Both the position numbers and the translations under genes were made by a program. Of a stretch of 64,000 nucleotides of DNA, positions 9,057 through 17,818 are shown one piece after another. The stretch covers positions 62,001 to 126,000 of the forward strand of contig JALNXD010000002.1 in assembly GCA_023230565.1 (NCBI GenBank). Direction: 5' to 3'. Below the pieces are notes generated by a model. That model ran no database searches, had not been told where the DNA came from, and saw nothing but the letters and a program-made list of their open reading frames with translations. Position 1 is the first letter of the stretch; each line of letters begins with the position of its first letter. Source of the stretch: Syntrophales bacterium. GTDB taxonomy: Bacteria > Desulfobacterota > Syntrophia > Syntrophales > UBA2210.

Positions 9057-9660
9057 TCACGCCGTCGTTCGTGAAGGGGTAAAGCAGATCATTGCCGACG
9101 TCCGTGATATGGAAGTGAAGGATGAAGCAGTCAACGGGCAGGAAACGCTCAATAAGATAATGAAAAATCAGTATGATGTGATACTTCTCGATATATCGAT
9201 GCCTGGAAGGAGTGGCCTGGAAATATTGGAAGAAATAAAATCTCAGCAGCCAAAGTTGCCTGTTCTTATATTAAGTATGCACCCTGAGGAACAATATGCC
9301 ATCAGAGCATTGAGAGCAGGAGCATCGGGATACCTGACCAAGGCGAGCGCTCCCCAGGAACTGATTGGCGCAATAAGAAAAGCTGCTATAGGCGGGAAAT
9401 ATGTTACTTCATCTCTTGCAGAAAAACTGGCTCTGGAACTTGATTTAGGAACTCACAAACCCCGCCACGAATTACTGTCAAACCGTGAATATCAGGTTAT
9501 GCTAATGCTGGCGCAAGGAAAATCCGTGACGGAAATTGCATCTGATTTGTACCTGAGTGTCAAAACTATCAGCACCTATCGAAGCCGGATTATGGAAAAA
9601 ATGAATATGAGAAAAAACGCCGAACTGACTCTTTACGCAGTAGAAAGCAAGCTGCTGTAA
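9031..9660 (+). CDS. NarL/FixJ-family response regulator
   Basis: The cognate regulator of the kinase just upstream (26 bp overlap, own site GGAAGGAG before ATG 9031). The receiver domain covers residues 1-120 with acidic pocket DD near residue 8 and phospho-acceptor D54 in LLDISMPG; a LuxR-type helix-turn-helix covers about 145-205 (LLSNREYQVMLMLAQGKS, SVKTISTYRSRIMEKM). It should act as a phosphorylation-dependent DNA-binding activator or repressor. Target genes cannot be read from the sequence; the following gene at 9897 is the nearest candidate. Confidence 0.9.
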   Translation: MIRILVADDHAVVREGVKQIIADVRDMEVKDEAVNGQETLNKIMKNQYDVILLDISMPGRSGLEILEEIKSQQPKLPVLILSMHPEEQYAIRALRAGASGYLTKASAPQELIGAIRKAAIGGKYVTSSLAEKLALELDLGTHKPRHELLSNREYQVMLMLAQGKSVTEIASDLYLSVKTISTYRSRIMEKMNMRKNAELTLYAVESKLL

Positions 9661-9896
9661 AATTTTTGTACTCCTTTCACTGCATAATGCCCTCCTTTTG
9701 CGGCCAATTCCTGCAATTCATTTTGTAAGATAAATACCTTCAAAATCATAGCCGGCACTCCGACATAAGAAAGAGATACCGCCTGATACAACGTTATATG
9801 TACGTGTGGTATTTGCCTTACAATGCTTATTTCAAGCAGAAAACATCAATACCGGTCTTGGGGGCGGAAGACGGCACACTATAAAGGGGCAGCACG

Positions 9897-12569
9897 ATGG
9901 CAAGCGGCGATATGATAAAAAAATTGCAGGGTGCGAAAATCTGCGTCTTTTCCGCCGAAAAGAAAAAAAGGGTGGATATCGGAGAAACCGAAAGGGAAAT
10001 TTTATGCCGGGCTATTCATGAAAACCGCAGTTATTTAATGGAAAATGAATGCAAGGAAATCCTCGAAGGACTGGGAATTACAACAACGGGATTCCTTGTC
10101 GCTGCCACTGAAGATGACGCGGTAGCGATAAGCAGGCGAATTGGATATCCTGTGGTTTTAAAAATACTGTCACCTGACGTGATCCATAAATCAGACGCAG
10201 GTGGAGTCCGGCTGAATCTGACGGGGGATGAAGCGGTTCGTGCAGCCTACAGGCAGATGATCGAAAATTTCAGATTCCGTCATATTATCGGAGTTTCTGT
10301 ACAAAAAATGGCGGAACAAGGCCTGGAAGCTATTGTAGGGGTCATAAGAGACCCTTCTTTCGGGCCAGTATTGATGTTTGGCTTAGGAGGGATATTCGTC
10401 GAAGTGCTCAGAGATGTTTCTTTCAGGGTACTTCCCGTAAATGAAAAAGATGCAGACGAAATGATAAAGGAAATCAAGGGGTATGGACTTCTGAAAGGAT
10501 ACCGGGGACATTGTGCAGATATAAATGCACTGATTGACCTGTTGTGCAAGATTTCCCTTCTTGTTACCTCCCATCCGGAAATAAGGGAGCTGGATTTGAA
10601 TCCGGTTTTACTCTATCCGAAAGGCTACATGGTCGCTGATGCACGGATTTTTGTCGAGGAGGTTTCAGCGAAAAGATCGAAAGAAAGAGAAAAAAAGGAT
10701 CTTCATGATTTCTTTTACCCTGAAAGTATTGCAGTAATCGGCGCCACAGATTCGAAAAACAAATTGGGGCACAACGTGTTCCATAACCTCGTATCTCATG
10801 ACTTTAAAGGAAAGCTTTATCCTGTAAATCCGGCAAAACAATCAATACTCGGCTATACCGCGTATCCGTCAATCAAAGAAGTGAAAAATTCAATAGATGT
10901 AGCTATAATAATTGTTCCGGTTAAAGCGGCAATCAAGGCAGTTGAAGATTGCTGTGCCAAGGGAGTCTCCTACATAATCATGGAAACAGCCGGTTTTGCA
11001 GAAACAGGTGAAGAGGGGAAAAAAGTCCAGTCACAAATAGAAGAAATAATACGAACCAAAGAATGCCGTATTCTCGGCCCCAATTGCTCGGGTATAATAA
11101 ATACGCACCATAATATGGTACAGTCCTTGGGAATACTTGAAGATCTCAAGAAAGGAAACATCGGATTGATTGCACAGGCTGGAGTGTATGCCGCCGGTAT
11201 TCTGACGGGACTTCGTCATATCATAAATTTCGGAATTGTAGCAACTATCGGAAACAAAATGGATATCAATGAAACTGATATTCTTGAATACCTGGGTGAA
11301 GACAAAAATATCGGTGTGATTGGCATGTATATGGAAGATGTAAAAAGCGGCAAACGGTTTCTAGAGGTAGCGAGCCGGGTAGCCGTCAAAAAGCCTGTCA
11401 TCGTTCTCAAGGCCGGCAAAACGGAGGCTGGAAGAAAGGCAGTTTCATCGCATACGGCATCCCTGGCGGGAAATGAAGAGATAAATGGTGCCGCTTTCAA
11501 GCAGAGCGGATTGATAAGAGCAAGGGACAATGAACATCTATTTTCTTTACTGAGAGCTTTTTCCAAGCAGCCCCTCCCGCGCAGTAACGGTGTGATGGTG
11601 ATTACCTATACCGGTTCACTGGGTGTTGCGGCCACTGATATGATGTACCTGAATAATTTAAGATTGGGAGCTCTGGAACCTTATCTTAGGAATAAATTAA
11701 AAAATGTGCTTCCCTCGTATCTCAATATTGGAAATCCGGTAGATTGTTCGTTCAGCATGGACCCGGAGCAGGTCAAGACACTGATTGAAATAGGGATCGA
11801 AAGCGCCGAGATAGATAGTTTTATTGTTATTATCCAAGGCGAAATGCTTGCCTCTTTTGTGGATACCCTTAAAAGTATAAACTATAAAGGCAAACCGATT
11901 GTCTGCTGCGTCGCCTGCAAGGAATTCATGATGGATAATGTGATAAAAATGGAACAAAATGGGATTCCGGTGTATTCTACGTCTGAAATGGCTGCTGAAG
12001 TTCTGGGTGAAATGTATCGATATGGCCAAAGACAGCGCAAGACCCTTTCAGATTCAATTGCCTCCAACCTTCATGATGATGCAATTGTAATCGATAATAC
12101 CTTACTGCGGCTGCGTCTTATTAACCAAAGCGATATTCAATCATGGACGGATTTTGTCAATAGTTGTTCCCCCCAGTCTCTCTGGATGCGTTTTCTTTCT
12201 CCCTTTATTCCCACTCCCCAGAGAGCGGAGAAATTCTGTAATGTTGATCCTAATCATGAAATCGCGGTAGTCGCAGAAATGACGAAGGATGATCATAAAA
12301 AATTAGTTGGCATTGCGCGTCTTCTGAAAGATGTTCACCGTCATGAAGCCGATTACGCTTTGATCATATCTGATCCTTGGCAGAAAAAAATGCTGGGATG
12401 CCTCATGTCTGAACGATGCATCGAGCTGGCAAAAAACTGGGGGGTTAAGAAGATAAAAGCAGAAACGATCCAGCAGAACTTCCCCATGCTCCGTGTTCTG
12501 AAGCACTGCAATTTTGCACTCGAACACAAGGATGGCAATATGATTTTTATGTCGCGTGATTTGCAATGA
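9897..12569 (+). CDS. ADP-forming acyl-CoA synthetase (beta-alpha fusion) with C-terminal GNAT domain
   Basis: An 890-residue fusion. Residues ~30-255 are the ATP-grasp (beta) domain (YPVVLKILSPDVIHKSD, then SVQKMAEQGLEAIVGVIRD), ~268-395 the CoA-binding domain (PESIAVIGATD), ~415-715 the succinyl-CoA-ligase-like domains, and ~735-890 a GNAT acetyltransferase. The phospho-carrying histidine of ADP-forming acetyl-CoA synthetases is kept as H519 in SSHTASLAG, so the synthetase part may be active: acyl-CoA + ADP + Pi to acid + ATP, or the reverse. Known Pat/PatZ lysine acetyltransferases have the order alpha-beta-GNAT and have usually lost this His. In the GNAT motif A, the first glycine of Q-x-x-G-x-G is Met (QKKMLG), so its activity is less certain. 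ATG 9897 follows AAGGGG. Confidence 0.85.
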   Translation: MASGDMIKKLQGAKICVFSAEKKKRVDIGETEREILCRAIHENRSYLMENECKEILEGLGITTTGFLVAATEDDAVAISRRIGYPVVLKILSPDVIHKSDAGGVRLNLTGDEAVRAAYRQMIENFRFRHIIGVSVQKMAEQGLEAIVGVIRDPSFGPVLMFGLGGIFVEVLRDVSFRVLPVNEKDADEMIKEIKGYGLLKGYRGHCADINALIDLLCKISLLVTSHPEIRELDLNPVLLYPKGYMVADARIFVEEVSAKRSKEREKKDLHDFFYPESIAVIGATDSKNKLGHNVFHNLVSHDFKGKLYPVNPAKQSILGYTAYPSIKEVKNSIDVAIIIVPVKAAIKAVEDCCAKGVSYIIMETAGFAETGEEGKKVQSQIEEIIRTKECRILGPNCSGIINTHHNMVQSLGILEDLKKGNIGLIAQAGVYAAGILTGLRHIINFGIVATIGNKMDINETDILEYLGEDKNIGVIGMYMEDVKSGKRFLEVASRVAVKKPVIVLKAGKTEAGRKAVSSHTASLAGNEEINGAAFKQSGLIRARDNEHLFSLLRAFSKQPLPRSNGVMVITYTGSLGVAATDMMYLNNLRLGALEPYLRNKLKNVLPSYLNIGNPVDCSFSMDPEQVKTLIEIGIESAEIDSFIVIIQGEMLASFVDTLKSINYKGKPIVCCVACKEFMMDNVIKMEQNGIPVYSTSEMAAEVLGEMYRYGQRQRKTLSDSIASNLHDDAIVIDNTLLRLRLINQSDIQSWTDFVNSCSPQSLWMRFLSPFIPTPQRAEKFCNVDPNHEIAVVAEMTKDDHKKLVGIARLLKDVHRHEADYALIISDPWQKKMLGCLMSERCIELAKNWGVKKIKAETIQQNFPMLRVLKHCNFALEHKDGNMIFMSRDLQ

Positions 12570-12627
12570 TTCACAATTTCCGCTGCGGGAGATTCGCCCA
12601 TCGATCATGTGATCGACTTCTCCCCGG

Positions 12628-12673
12628 GAGGGAAGCTGAGGCCTCGGAGACCACGGTTTCCCTCTCTTTTTTT
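12628..12673 (+). terminator. Rho-independent terminator after the acyl-CoA synthetase gene
   Basis: Arms GAGGGAA (12628-12634) and TTCCCTC (12658-12664) are followed by a T-rich run to 12673. The stem is short and the loop long, but GC-rich pairing inside the loop could extend it. Confidence 0.55.
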
Positions 12674-12805
12674 CATATAGCTACACAAAATATTGGAAAA
12701 ATTGCTTGCGTAAAATGCCTGCCCATATTAGCATTCGAAAGTCTTATTATTTGTACTTCTCTTAAACTGTGTGCGTCAATTGAATGCTGAAGGGGGGAAC
12801 CTGAT

Positions 12806-13618
12806 ATGGCATATTCGACTATCTTTGTGACAATCGATGACGGAATAGCAACAGTAACCTTGAACCGGCCTGATGTCATGAATGCCTGGAACGCATCTAT
12901 GGCCGCAGAAATCAGTGAAGCGTTTACCGTACTTAACAATGATGATACGATTCGTGCCATAGTCCTGACAGGAGCGGGATCCGCCTTTTGCGCCGGCTCC
13001 GATTTAAGCGGCAATAATGCTTTTAAGGCCGGGACACAGGATATGAAAGAGAAGCGAAAGGCTCTTGCCTTCCCTTCTATCATGCCCTGGGAACTCAGAA
13101 AACCGGTCCTTGCTGCAATCAACGGACATGCAATAGGCGTGGGAATCACATTTCCGATGTCTTGCGATATGAGATTTGTGGCAGAAGACGCAAAAATCCA
13201 ATTTGCCTTTGTTCGCAGAGGTATAATTCCTGAATTGTCATCCCATGCACTCGTAGCAAGGATAGCCGGGTTCTCCGTCGCATCTGATCTGATGCTTACG
13301 GGAAGAATCATCCTGGGACGGGACTTTGCTCGCTTAGGGCTCGCCTCTGAAGCTCTGCCGGCAACTGATGTACTGCCTGCGACAATTGCGCGGGCACGAG
13401 AATTTCACAAAGCTGCCCCTGTATCGGTAGCAATATCAAAAAAACTTTTGTGGGAAGGGCTCGATATGCCGGTTTCTGAAATTTATGAACGGGAATTCTC
13501 ACTTTTCAGCTGGATATGCGAGCAACCTGATGCAACAGAAGGGGTAATGTCATTTCTTGAGAAAAGAGATCCTCTGTGGAGTATGAAAACATCGAGAGAT
13601 CTTCCCGATCTTCTGTAA
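12806..13618 (+). CDS. Enoyl-CoA hydratase/isomerase family protein
   Basis: A crotonase-fold protein of 270 residues. The oxyanion-hole segments are clear: TGAGSAFCAGSDLSG near residue 55 and AAINGHAIGVG near residue 105. In the active-site region the sequence is RRGIIPELSS, keeping one acidic residue at the position of the second catalytic Glu while the first (after MSCDMRFVAEDA) is not the standard one, so isomerase or other crotonase chemistry is as possible as hydration. The start ATG 12806 follows AAGGGGGGAAC. It stands alone between a terminator and the convergent pspC-like gene. Confidence 0.85.
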   Translation: MAYSTIFVTIDDGIATVTLNRPDVMNAWNASMAAEISEAFTVLNNDDTIRAIVLTGAGSAFCAGSDLSGNNAFKAGTQDMKEKRKALAFPSIMPWELRKPVLAAINGHAIGVGITFPMSCDMRFVAEDAKIQFAFVRRGIIPELSSHALVARIAGFSVASDLMLTGRIILGRDFARLGLASEALPATDVLPATIARAREFHKAAPVSVAISKKLLWEGLDMPVSEIYEREFSLFSWICEQPDATEGVMSFLEKRDPLWSMKTSRDLPDLL

Positions 13619-13682
13619 GAAAGATGATTCCCAATATCCAGATGAAAGTGCGTAAAGACACACTGCTGCTGCACGCAGGTTA

Positions 13683-13877
13683 TTATGTTTTTCCAGGCAC
13701 AAAAATCCACAGGAGAATGTAGAGAACTACCCCGAAACCAAAGAATATCACACAGAGGCAAAAGGCAAGCCGCCACACCCAAGAAGGAAGCGGAGTATGT
13801 TCACCAAGCCCTCCGCAGACGCCTCCGATCCACCTGTCTTCACTGGATCTTGTAAGATTTCGAAGCCATTCAACCAT
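13683..13877 (-). CDS. PspC-domain small membrane protein
   Basis: A 64-residue PspC-domain protein. The core RWIGGVCGGLGEHT is the family signature and is followed by a hydrophobic helix (VWRLAFCLCVIFFGFGVVLYILLWIFV split by one turn). Such proteins sit in the inner membrane and, in enterobacteria, modulate the phage-shock response; no pspA, B or F is nearby, so the role here is open. It converges with the enoyl-CoA hydratase gene. Confidence 0.85.
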   Translation of the reverse strand: MVEWLRNLTRSSEDRWIGGVCGGLGEHTPLPSWVWRLAFCLCVIFFGFGVVLYILLWIFVPGKT

Positions 13878-13934
13878 GTTCGTCTACTGAATCCGAAGAG
13901 TTCAAAGCAACTAGTTGCCATCTAGAGGCAAAAC

Positions 13935-13966
13935 TAAAACAGGGTTACAGTGCAGCCTGTAACCCC
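13935..13966 (-). terminator. Terminator downstream of tRNA-Val
   Basis: A perfect 9-bp stem (13942-13950 with 13957-13965, loop of 6) lies ten bases past the tRNA 3' end and is followed on the minus strand by a T-rich stretch (TGTTTTAGTTTT). Confidence 0.75.
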
Positions 13967-13975
13967 TTGAAATCA

Positions 13976-14050
13976 TGGTAGGCGGTACTGGATTTGAACC
14001 AGTGACTTCTACCGTGTGAAGGTAGCACTCTCCCGCTGAGTTAACCGCCC
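13976..14050 (-). tRNA. tRNA-Val (anticodon CAC)
   Basis: A 75-nt cloverleaf can be drawn by eye with 7-bp acceptor stem (G1-U72 wobble), D stem ACTC/GAGT, anticodon stem CTACC/GGTAG with loop TTCACAC, five-base variable loop and T arm ACTGG-TTCAAAT-CCAGT. The anticodon CAC decodes GUG. The CCA end is encoded (13976-13978 on the complement). Confidence 0.97.
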
Positions 14051-14064
14051 CGATAAGGTCTGTG

Positions 14065-14093
14065 ACATTAGCGCAAAGCACCTATGATTGCAA
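14065..14093 (-). promoter_or_regulatory. Promoter of tRNA-Val
   Basis: On the minus strand TTGCAA (14088-14093), 17-base spacer, TAATGT (14065-14070), placed about 15 bases upstream of the mature tRNA. Confidence 0.5.
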
Positions 14094-14197
14094 GTCAAAA
14101 AATCCTGGCAGAAAAGGAGAAAAAGAAAGAATGGCGATGTATCGATTGAAGGCATTGGTTGGGAAAAAATCGATTTCTCTTCATTTTAATTCATCAA

Positions 14198-14226
14198 TTG
14201 ACGGCGGATCTTTTTTTCTTTACTAT
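14198..14226 (+). promoter_or_regulatory. Sigma-70-type promoter upstream of the 97-residue protein
   Basis: TTGACG (14198-14203), a 17-base spacer and TACTAT (14221-14226). Transcription would start near 14233, about 30 bases before ATG 14265, which has a GAGGGAGG site. Confidence 0.6.
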
Positions 14227-14264
14227 TAGCAAAGATCGAAACATCGGTCCGAGGGAGGCCAAAG

Positions 14265-14558
14265 ATGAAGGCAAGTATCATTTTCACTGGTACAGGCCCT
14301 ATCCTTATTCTTACCTCATATGAATCTCTGACTGATCCAAAATTAATCGATAAGCTGGCATCGAAAGGGATAAAAAAATTTATCGCAACGGAACTTCCTA
14401 TTGAAGAGGTAGAAAAAAGGTATAAGGAACATTTTAAAATCGTATTGGATGATCTTCATCAAACGGATGATCTGCGGGTTCTTGACTATAACGGTCATAA
14501 CATTCTTGAATCTTTTTCCTTCGCTGAAATGGGAAAACCGGTGTATTACGAACCGTAA
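14265..14558 (+). CDS. Conserved-looking small cytosolic protein of unknown function
   Basis: A 97-residue protein without signal peptide, membrane segment or cysteine. It opens with a hydrophobic strand (KASIIFTGTGPILILTSY), continues with lysine/glutamate-rich helices and ends with FAEMGKPVYYEP. It has its own promoter-like sequence and a good GAGGGAGG ribosome site, so I regard it as a real monocistronic gene. I do not recognise a named family and propose no function. Confidence 0.7.
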   Translation: MKASIIFTGTGPILILTSYESLTDPKLIDKLASKGIKKFIATELPIEEVEKRYKEHFKIVLDDLHQTDDLRVLDYNGHNILESFSFAEMGKPVYYEP

Positions 14559-14632
14559 GATATCTCTCGCACATCAGGAACAGCGGAAACTGCGTAGAAT
14601 CTCCTGTTACCGAGCACACCGGCCTTAAAGGT

Positions 14633-14660
14633 AATAAGTGATGCTGTCGCATCACTTATT
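14633..14660. terminator. Perfect hairpin between convergent genes
   Basis: Twelve-bp perfect arms AATAAGTGATGC (14633-14644) and GCATCACTTATT (14649-14660) with loop TGTC. It overlaps the stop codon of the enoyl-CoA hydratase gene at 14652 and sits between two convergent genes. No strong T run follows on either strand, so termination is likely but not certain. Confidence 0.55.
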
Positions 14661-15434
14661 AAAACGTCCTTTTTTACCTTCTCCGCTTTGAAAACGGAGG
14701 GCGCCCGCGTGCGATTCACCGCTTTTGATCACCTTCATACCGAGCTTAAATTCCAGAGAAAGGGCATCCCCTAAAGCAAGATCGAAGCCTTTATATACCG
14801 CCTCTCTGTCACTTCTAAGACATATTTGAGGGAATTTTGAAATTGTATATGCAATTTTTTCTGCTTCCGCTCGCGCCTGGCCCCTTTCGACCAGCCTGTT
14901 TGCGAGTCCCATTTCAAAAGCTTCTGTTGCGCTTACAGGTCTCCCCGTCAGTATCATATCCAAGGCTCTGCTCATTCCTATAAGCCTCGGAAGGCGCTGA
15001 GTCCCCCCATCTATAAGCGGTACGCCGAAACGGCGGCAGAATACTCCGAACACAGCATCCTTTTCTGCAACACGGAGATCGCAGAGACAGGCAAGCTCCA
15101 GGCCTCCTGCTACAGCATATCCGGAAACGGCTGCAATAACCGGTTTGGAAACGCTCATCCTCGTTGGTCCCATAGGACCATCAGCGCTCATGTCATCCTT
15201 AAGACGAACAGACTCTTTTTCCATTTTTGAAGCCAGTGCATTCAGATCGGCTCCTGCACAGAAAGTCCCTCCAGAACCCCAGAGCACTGCGGCATTGAGC
15301 GTATCATCATTTTCGAAAGCCCGGAACGCATCGGCCAGCAAACGAGCCATTTCAGCGTCAAAAGCATTGCGAACCTCCGGGCGATCCATAATGATGGTCA
15401 GAACAGGTCCGTTACGTTCCAGTTGTATCCCCAA
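14652..15434 (-). CDS. Enoyl-CoA hydratase/isomerase family protein
   Basis: Crotonase-fold protein of 260 residues. Visible signatures are VLWGSGGTFCAGADLNAL, AAVSGYAVAGGLELACLCD and RRFGVPLIDGGTQRLPRLIG. The glutamate usually following the first glycine-rich motif is kept in the GLELA segment, while the second catalytic position reads PLIDGG rather than PExGG, as in several non-hydratase crotonases. The start is a TTG at 15434 with GGGGAG five bases upstream. It follows the next hydratase gene by 27 bases and is probably co-transcribed with it; the two may act on consecutive intermediates of one degradation route. Confidence 0.85.
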   Translation of the reverse strand: MGIQLERNGPVLTIIMDRPEVRNAFDAEMARLLADAFRAFENDDTLNAAVLWGSGGTFCAGADLNALASKMEKESVRLKDDMSADGPMGPTRMSVSKPVIAAVSGYAVAGGLELACLCDLRVAEKDAVFGVFCRRFGVPLIDGGTQRLPRLIGMSRALDMILTGRPVSATEAFEMGLANRLVERGQARAEAEKIAYTISKFPQICLRSDREAVYKGFDLALGDALSLEFKLGMKVIKSGESHAGALRFQSGEGKKGRFNK

Positions 15435-15461
15435 ATTGCTCCCCTTTCCTCTCCGCCTTCA

Positions 15462-16265
15462 TCAGGCCCCCTGGAAATCGGGTTTTCGTTTTTCGGCAAA
15501 GGCCTTCATGGCCTCCTTACAATCTTGTGACGGGAGCAGCAACATGTTTTTATGGACGGCCAGCGAAATTCCGTCGCGAATTGATGCGAATCGGCTGTAA
15601 TTGAGTACTTCTTTCGTATTTTGAACGGCCAAAGGAGCACTTTCAGTGATTTCCATGGCAAGCTTCCTGGCAGCAACCATAAGAGTATTTTGATCGGAAC
15701 AGACTTCTGTGACCAGTCCCATCCGCTCAACTTCAGCGGCACTGAAAAATCTGCCGGTGAAGGCCATTTGCCTGGTAAAAGCTTGCCCTATAATGAAGGG
15801 AAGTCTCTGAAGCACTCCCATGTCCGCGACAATCCCTATGCGTGCCTCACGCAGCGAAAAAGTGGCGTCTTCCGTACAGAGGCGAAGATCACACGCTGAA
15901 ATAATATCGAGTCCTGCACCAACGCACATTCCGTGAACGGCAGCTATTACCGGCTTCTTACATTCTTCAATTACATGACAACAGTCGAAGATTGCCTTAT
16001 CACGCACGGGAATATCGAGCATATTGCGCGGATTACCCATTAATCCTCGCGACATGGCATCCTTTAAGTCAAGACCGGCCGAAAAAATTCTGGCATTACT
16101 TTTTAAAATTATTACCCATACATCATCACGTATTCCCAGTTCTTGAAAAATTCCGGTAATCTCGGTGGCAAGCTCGAAGCTCAGTGCGTTTAAGCTTTCT
16201 TTTTTGTTCAAAGAGACGGTGGCTACGTGATCTTCCGTTACTACCTCAATCCATTTGTAACTCAT
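15462..16265 (-). CDS. Enoyl-CoA hydratase/isomerase family protein (dienoyl-CoA isomerase-like)
   Basis: Crotonase-fold protein of 267 residues with ILKSNARIFSAGLDLKDAM, AAVHGMCVGAGLDIISACDLR and REARIGIVADMGVLQRLP. An Asp in GLDIIS and the Glu/Asp pattern REARIG...VADMG resemble delta(3,5)-delta(2,4)-dienoyl-CoA isomerases (Ech1 type), which move double bases in unsaturated acyl-CoAs; this sub-family call is moderate. ATG 16265 has a full AGGAGG site. First gene of a two-gene unit with the hydratase downstream. Confidence 0.82.
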   Translation of the reverse strand: MSYKWIEVVTEDHVATVSLNKKESLNALSFELATEITGIFQELGIRDDVWVIILKSNARIFSAGLDLKDAMSRGLMGNPRNMLDIPVRDKAIFDCCHVIEECKKPVIAAVHGMCVGAGLDIISACDLRLCTEDATFSLREARIGIVADMGVLQRLPFIIGQAFTRQMAFTGRFFSAAEVERMGLVTEVCSDQNTLMVAARKLAMEITESAPLAVQNTKEVLNYSRFASIRDGISLAVHKNMLLLPSQDCKEAMKAFAEKRKPDFQGA

Positions 16266-16438
16266 GAGAACCTCCTGTGTATGCTTTCAGTATTTTTTTA
16301 GCCACCAATCAGGCTGGCACGAAATGCGATGGAACAACTGTAACTATCATCAAATAAAAGAAATTACAATCGGAGAGCGTATAAAAGTTCTCTGGAACTA
16401 GATCCGAGGCTGTGATAGCGTCGATATGGAGGGAGATG

Positions 16439-17239
16439 ATGAAAAAATTTGGAAAAAACAATTATTCGGCAATAGATAGGCCGGAGATTCTGTCGTATAT
16501 TTTTTATCCCCGAAGGGAAAATACGAATTATCGATCCGAAAGTTGTGCCGAAGATATGCTCATTCCTGTGGAAGGCAACGATATTTGCATAGGAGTCCGT
16601 TTTCATTTCGTTTCGAATAAAATGCCCACAATTTTGTTTTTTCATGGAAACGGCGAAATTGCAGCCGATTATGACCACATCGGGTCTCTTTACACTTCAA
16701 TGGGAATCAATTTCGCAGTAGCCGATTACAGAGGATACGGCATTTCAGCAGGACGGCCTACAGTGGCGGCTATGATGACCGACTGTCATATTATTTTAGA
16801 ACACCTGTTGAAGAAGCTGTCTGATGAACACTGCTCGACCTCTGTAATCGTCATGGGCAGATCACTAGGCAGCGCATCGGCCCTGGAGCTTGCATATCGT
16901 CATCCGGAGCTGGCCGGTCTGATTATTGAAAGCGGGTTTGCATATATGATGCCTCTGCTTCAGCGAATCGGCATTCCCCGCACTGTAGATATTTCAGAGG
17001 AAGATGGGTGCATGAACATCGAAAAGATCAAAGAATTCAAAAAACCTACACTTATAATTCATGCCCTGTATGATGACATCATACCATTTTCCGAAGGCAA
17101 AGCGCTGTACGAGGCCTCGGGAGCATATGAAAAGCGTTTTCTCACTATACCAGATGCAGATCACAATACCATTTTCATAAGAGGATTCCGGGAATATCTC
17201 TCTGCTGTTGCGGATTTCACGAACGCCCTGACCGCATAA
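16439..17239 (+). CDS. Alpha/beta hydrolase
   Basis: A serine hydrolase of the alpha/beta fold (266 residues from ATG 16439). The oxyanion segment is FFHGNGE, the nucleophile elbow MGRSLGSASA, the acidic residue lies in HALYDDIIPF and the histidine in PDADHNT, so the triad is complete. No signal peptide. GGAGG at 16428-16432 is best spaced for ATG 16439; an adjacent ATG at 16436 and a GTG at 16412 are also in frame. The substrate is unknown; related proteins are annotated as peptidases or esterases without proof. Confidence 0.82.
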   Translation: MKKFGKNNYSAIDRPEILSYIFYPRRENTNYRSESCAEDMLIPVEGNDICIGVRFHFVSNKMPTILFFHGNGEIAADYDHIGSLYTSMGINFAVADYRGYGISAGRPTVAAMMTDCHIILEHLLKKLSDEHCSTSVIVMGRSLGSASALELAYRHPELAGLIIESGFAYMMPLLQRIGIPRTVDISEEDGCMNIEKIKEFKKPTLIIHALYDDIIPFSEGKALYEASGAYEKRFLTIPDADHNTIFIRGFREYLSAVADFTNALTA

Positions 17240-17293
17240 GGCACAGGGGAAAGAAGCGCCTTCCATCGAACACAGCCGGAAAACCCAAATTTT

Positions 17294-17740
17294 TCAGTGA
17301 AATTCCTCGGCTTTAATGATAACAGCATATATTTTTTCCTTCCGGAAAAAATGCTGCCCGATATCGTAGCGACGGCCGGAATCCAGATCCAATACTATGC
17401 GTATTTTACGTTCAGGTATTCTGTGTGTACCAACCCGGATCTGCTTTATCAGTTCGCCTGACGTATATGTGGTACGTTTTACTCCTTTTGCAATTCCCAC
17501 ATCGATAAAATCGCAGACAATTCGATATTTCTCACCCTCCATCGCGAAAATTTCAGGAAAATACTCCCCATTGAACTGTAAAAAAACCCTCTCTTCACCA
17601 TTCGAAATTTTTTCGAATCTAATCTCTTCAAGTAAAGGGTCTTCCGCAGATAACCATATGGGTGCTGCACACACAAAAATACATATCGCCACCGCTGCTG
17701 TAATTAGTTGTCGTAAGGTAGTATTCTTTTTTGCGCTCAC
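17294..17740 (-). CDS. Exported AMIN-domain protein
   Basis: A 148-residue protein with an N-terminal signal peptide (hydrophobic run around residues 12-30, cleavage near WLSA) followed by an AMIN-type beta domain (EEIRFEKISNGEERVFLQF ... RKIRIVLDLDSGRRYDI). AMIN domains bind peptidoglycan or the cell envelope in amidases and secretins; here the domain stands alone. GTG 17740 is the only sensible start and its ribosome site is close or distant rather than ideal. Probably an envelope-localised structural or adaptor protein. Confidence 0.7.
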   Translation of the reverse strand: MSAKKNTTLRQLITAAVAICIFVCAAPIWLSAEDPLLEEIRFEKISNGEERVFLQFNGEYFPEIFAMEGEKYRIVCDFIDVGIAKGVKRTTYTSGELIKQIRVGTHRIPERKIRIVLDLDSGRRYDIGQHFFRKEKIYAVIIKAEEFH

Positions 17741-17818
17741 CTTCCGGTTTAATCTCTTTTATGCAATTAAGAAAGCTGTTTCACCGCGAGTTCCGTCATA
17801 CCGAATATTCGAGCAGGA

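Noticed and set aside
12670..12720. Possible sigma-54 promoter upstream of the enoyl-CoA hydratase gene
   Set aside because: GG and GC are eleven bases apart, outside the strict spacing.
16300..16345. TGGCACG sequence resembling a -24 element upstream of the hydrolase gene
   Set aside because: The following GC is only eight bases away, not ten, so it does not fit a sigma-54 promoter.
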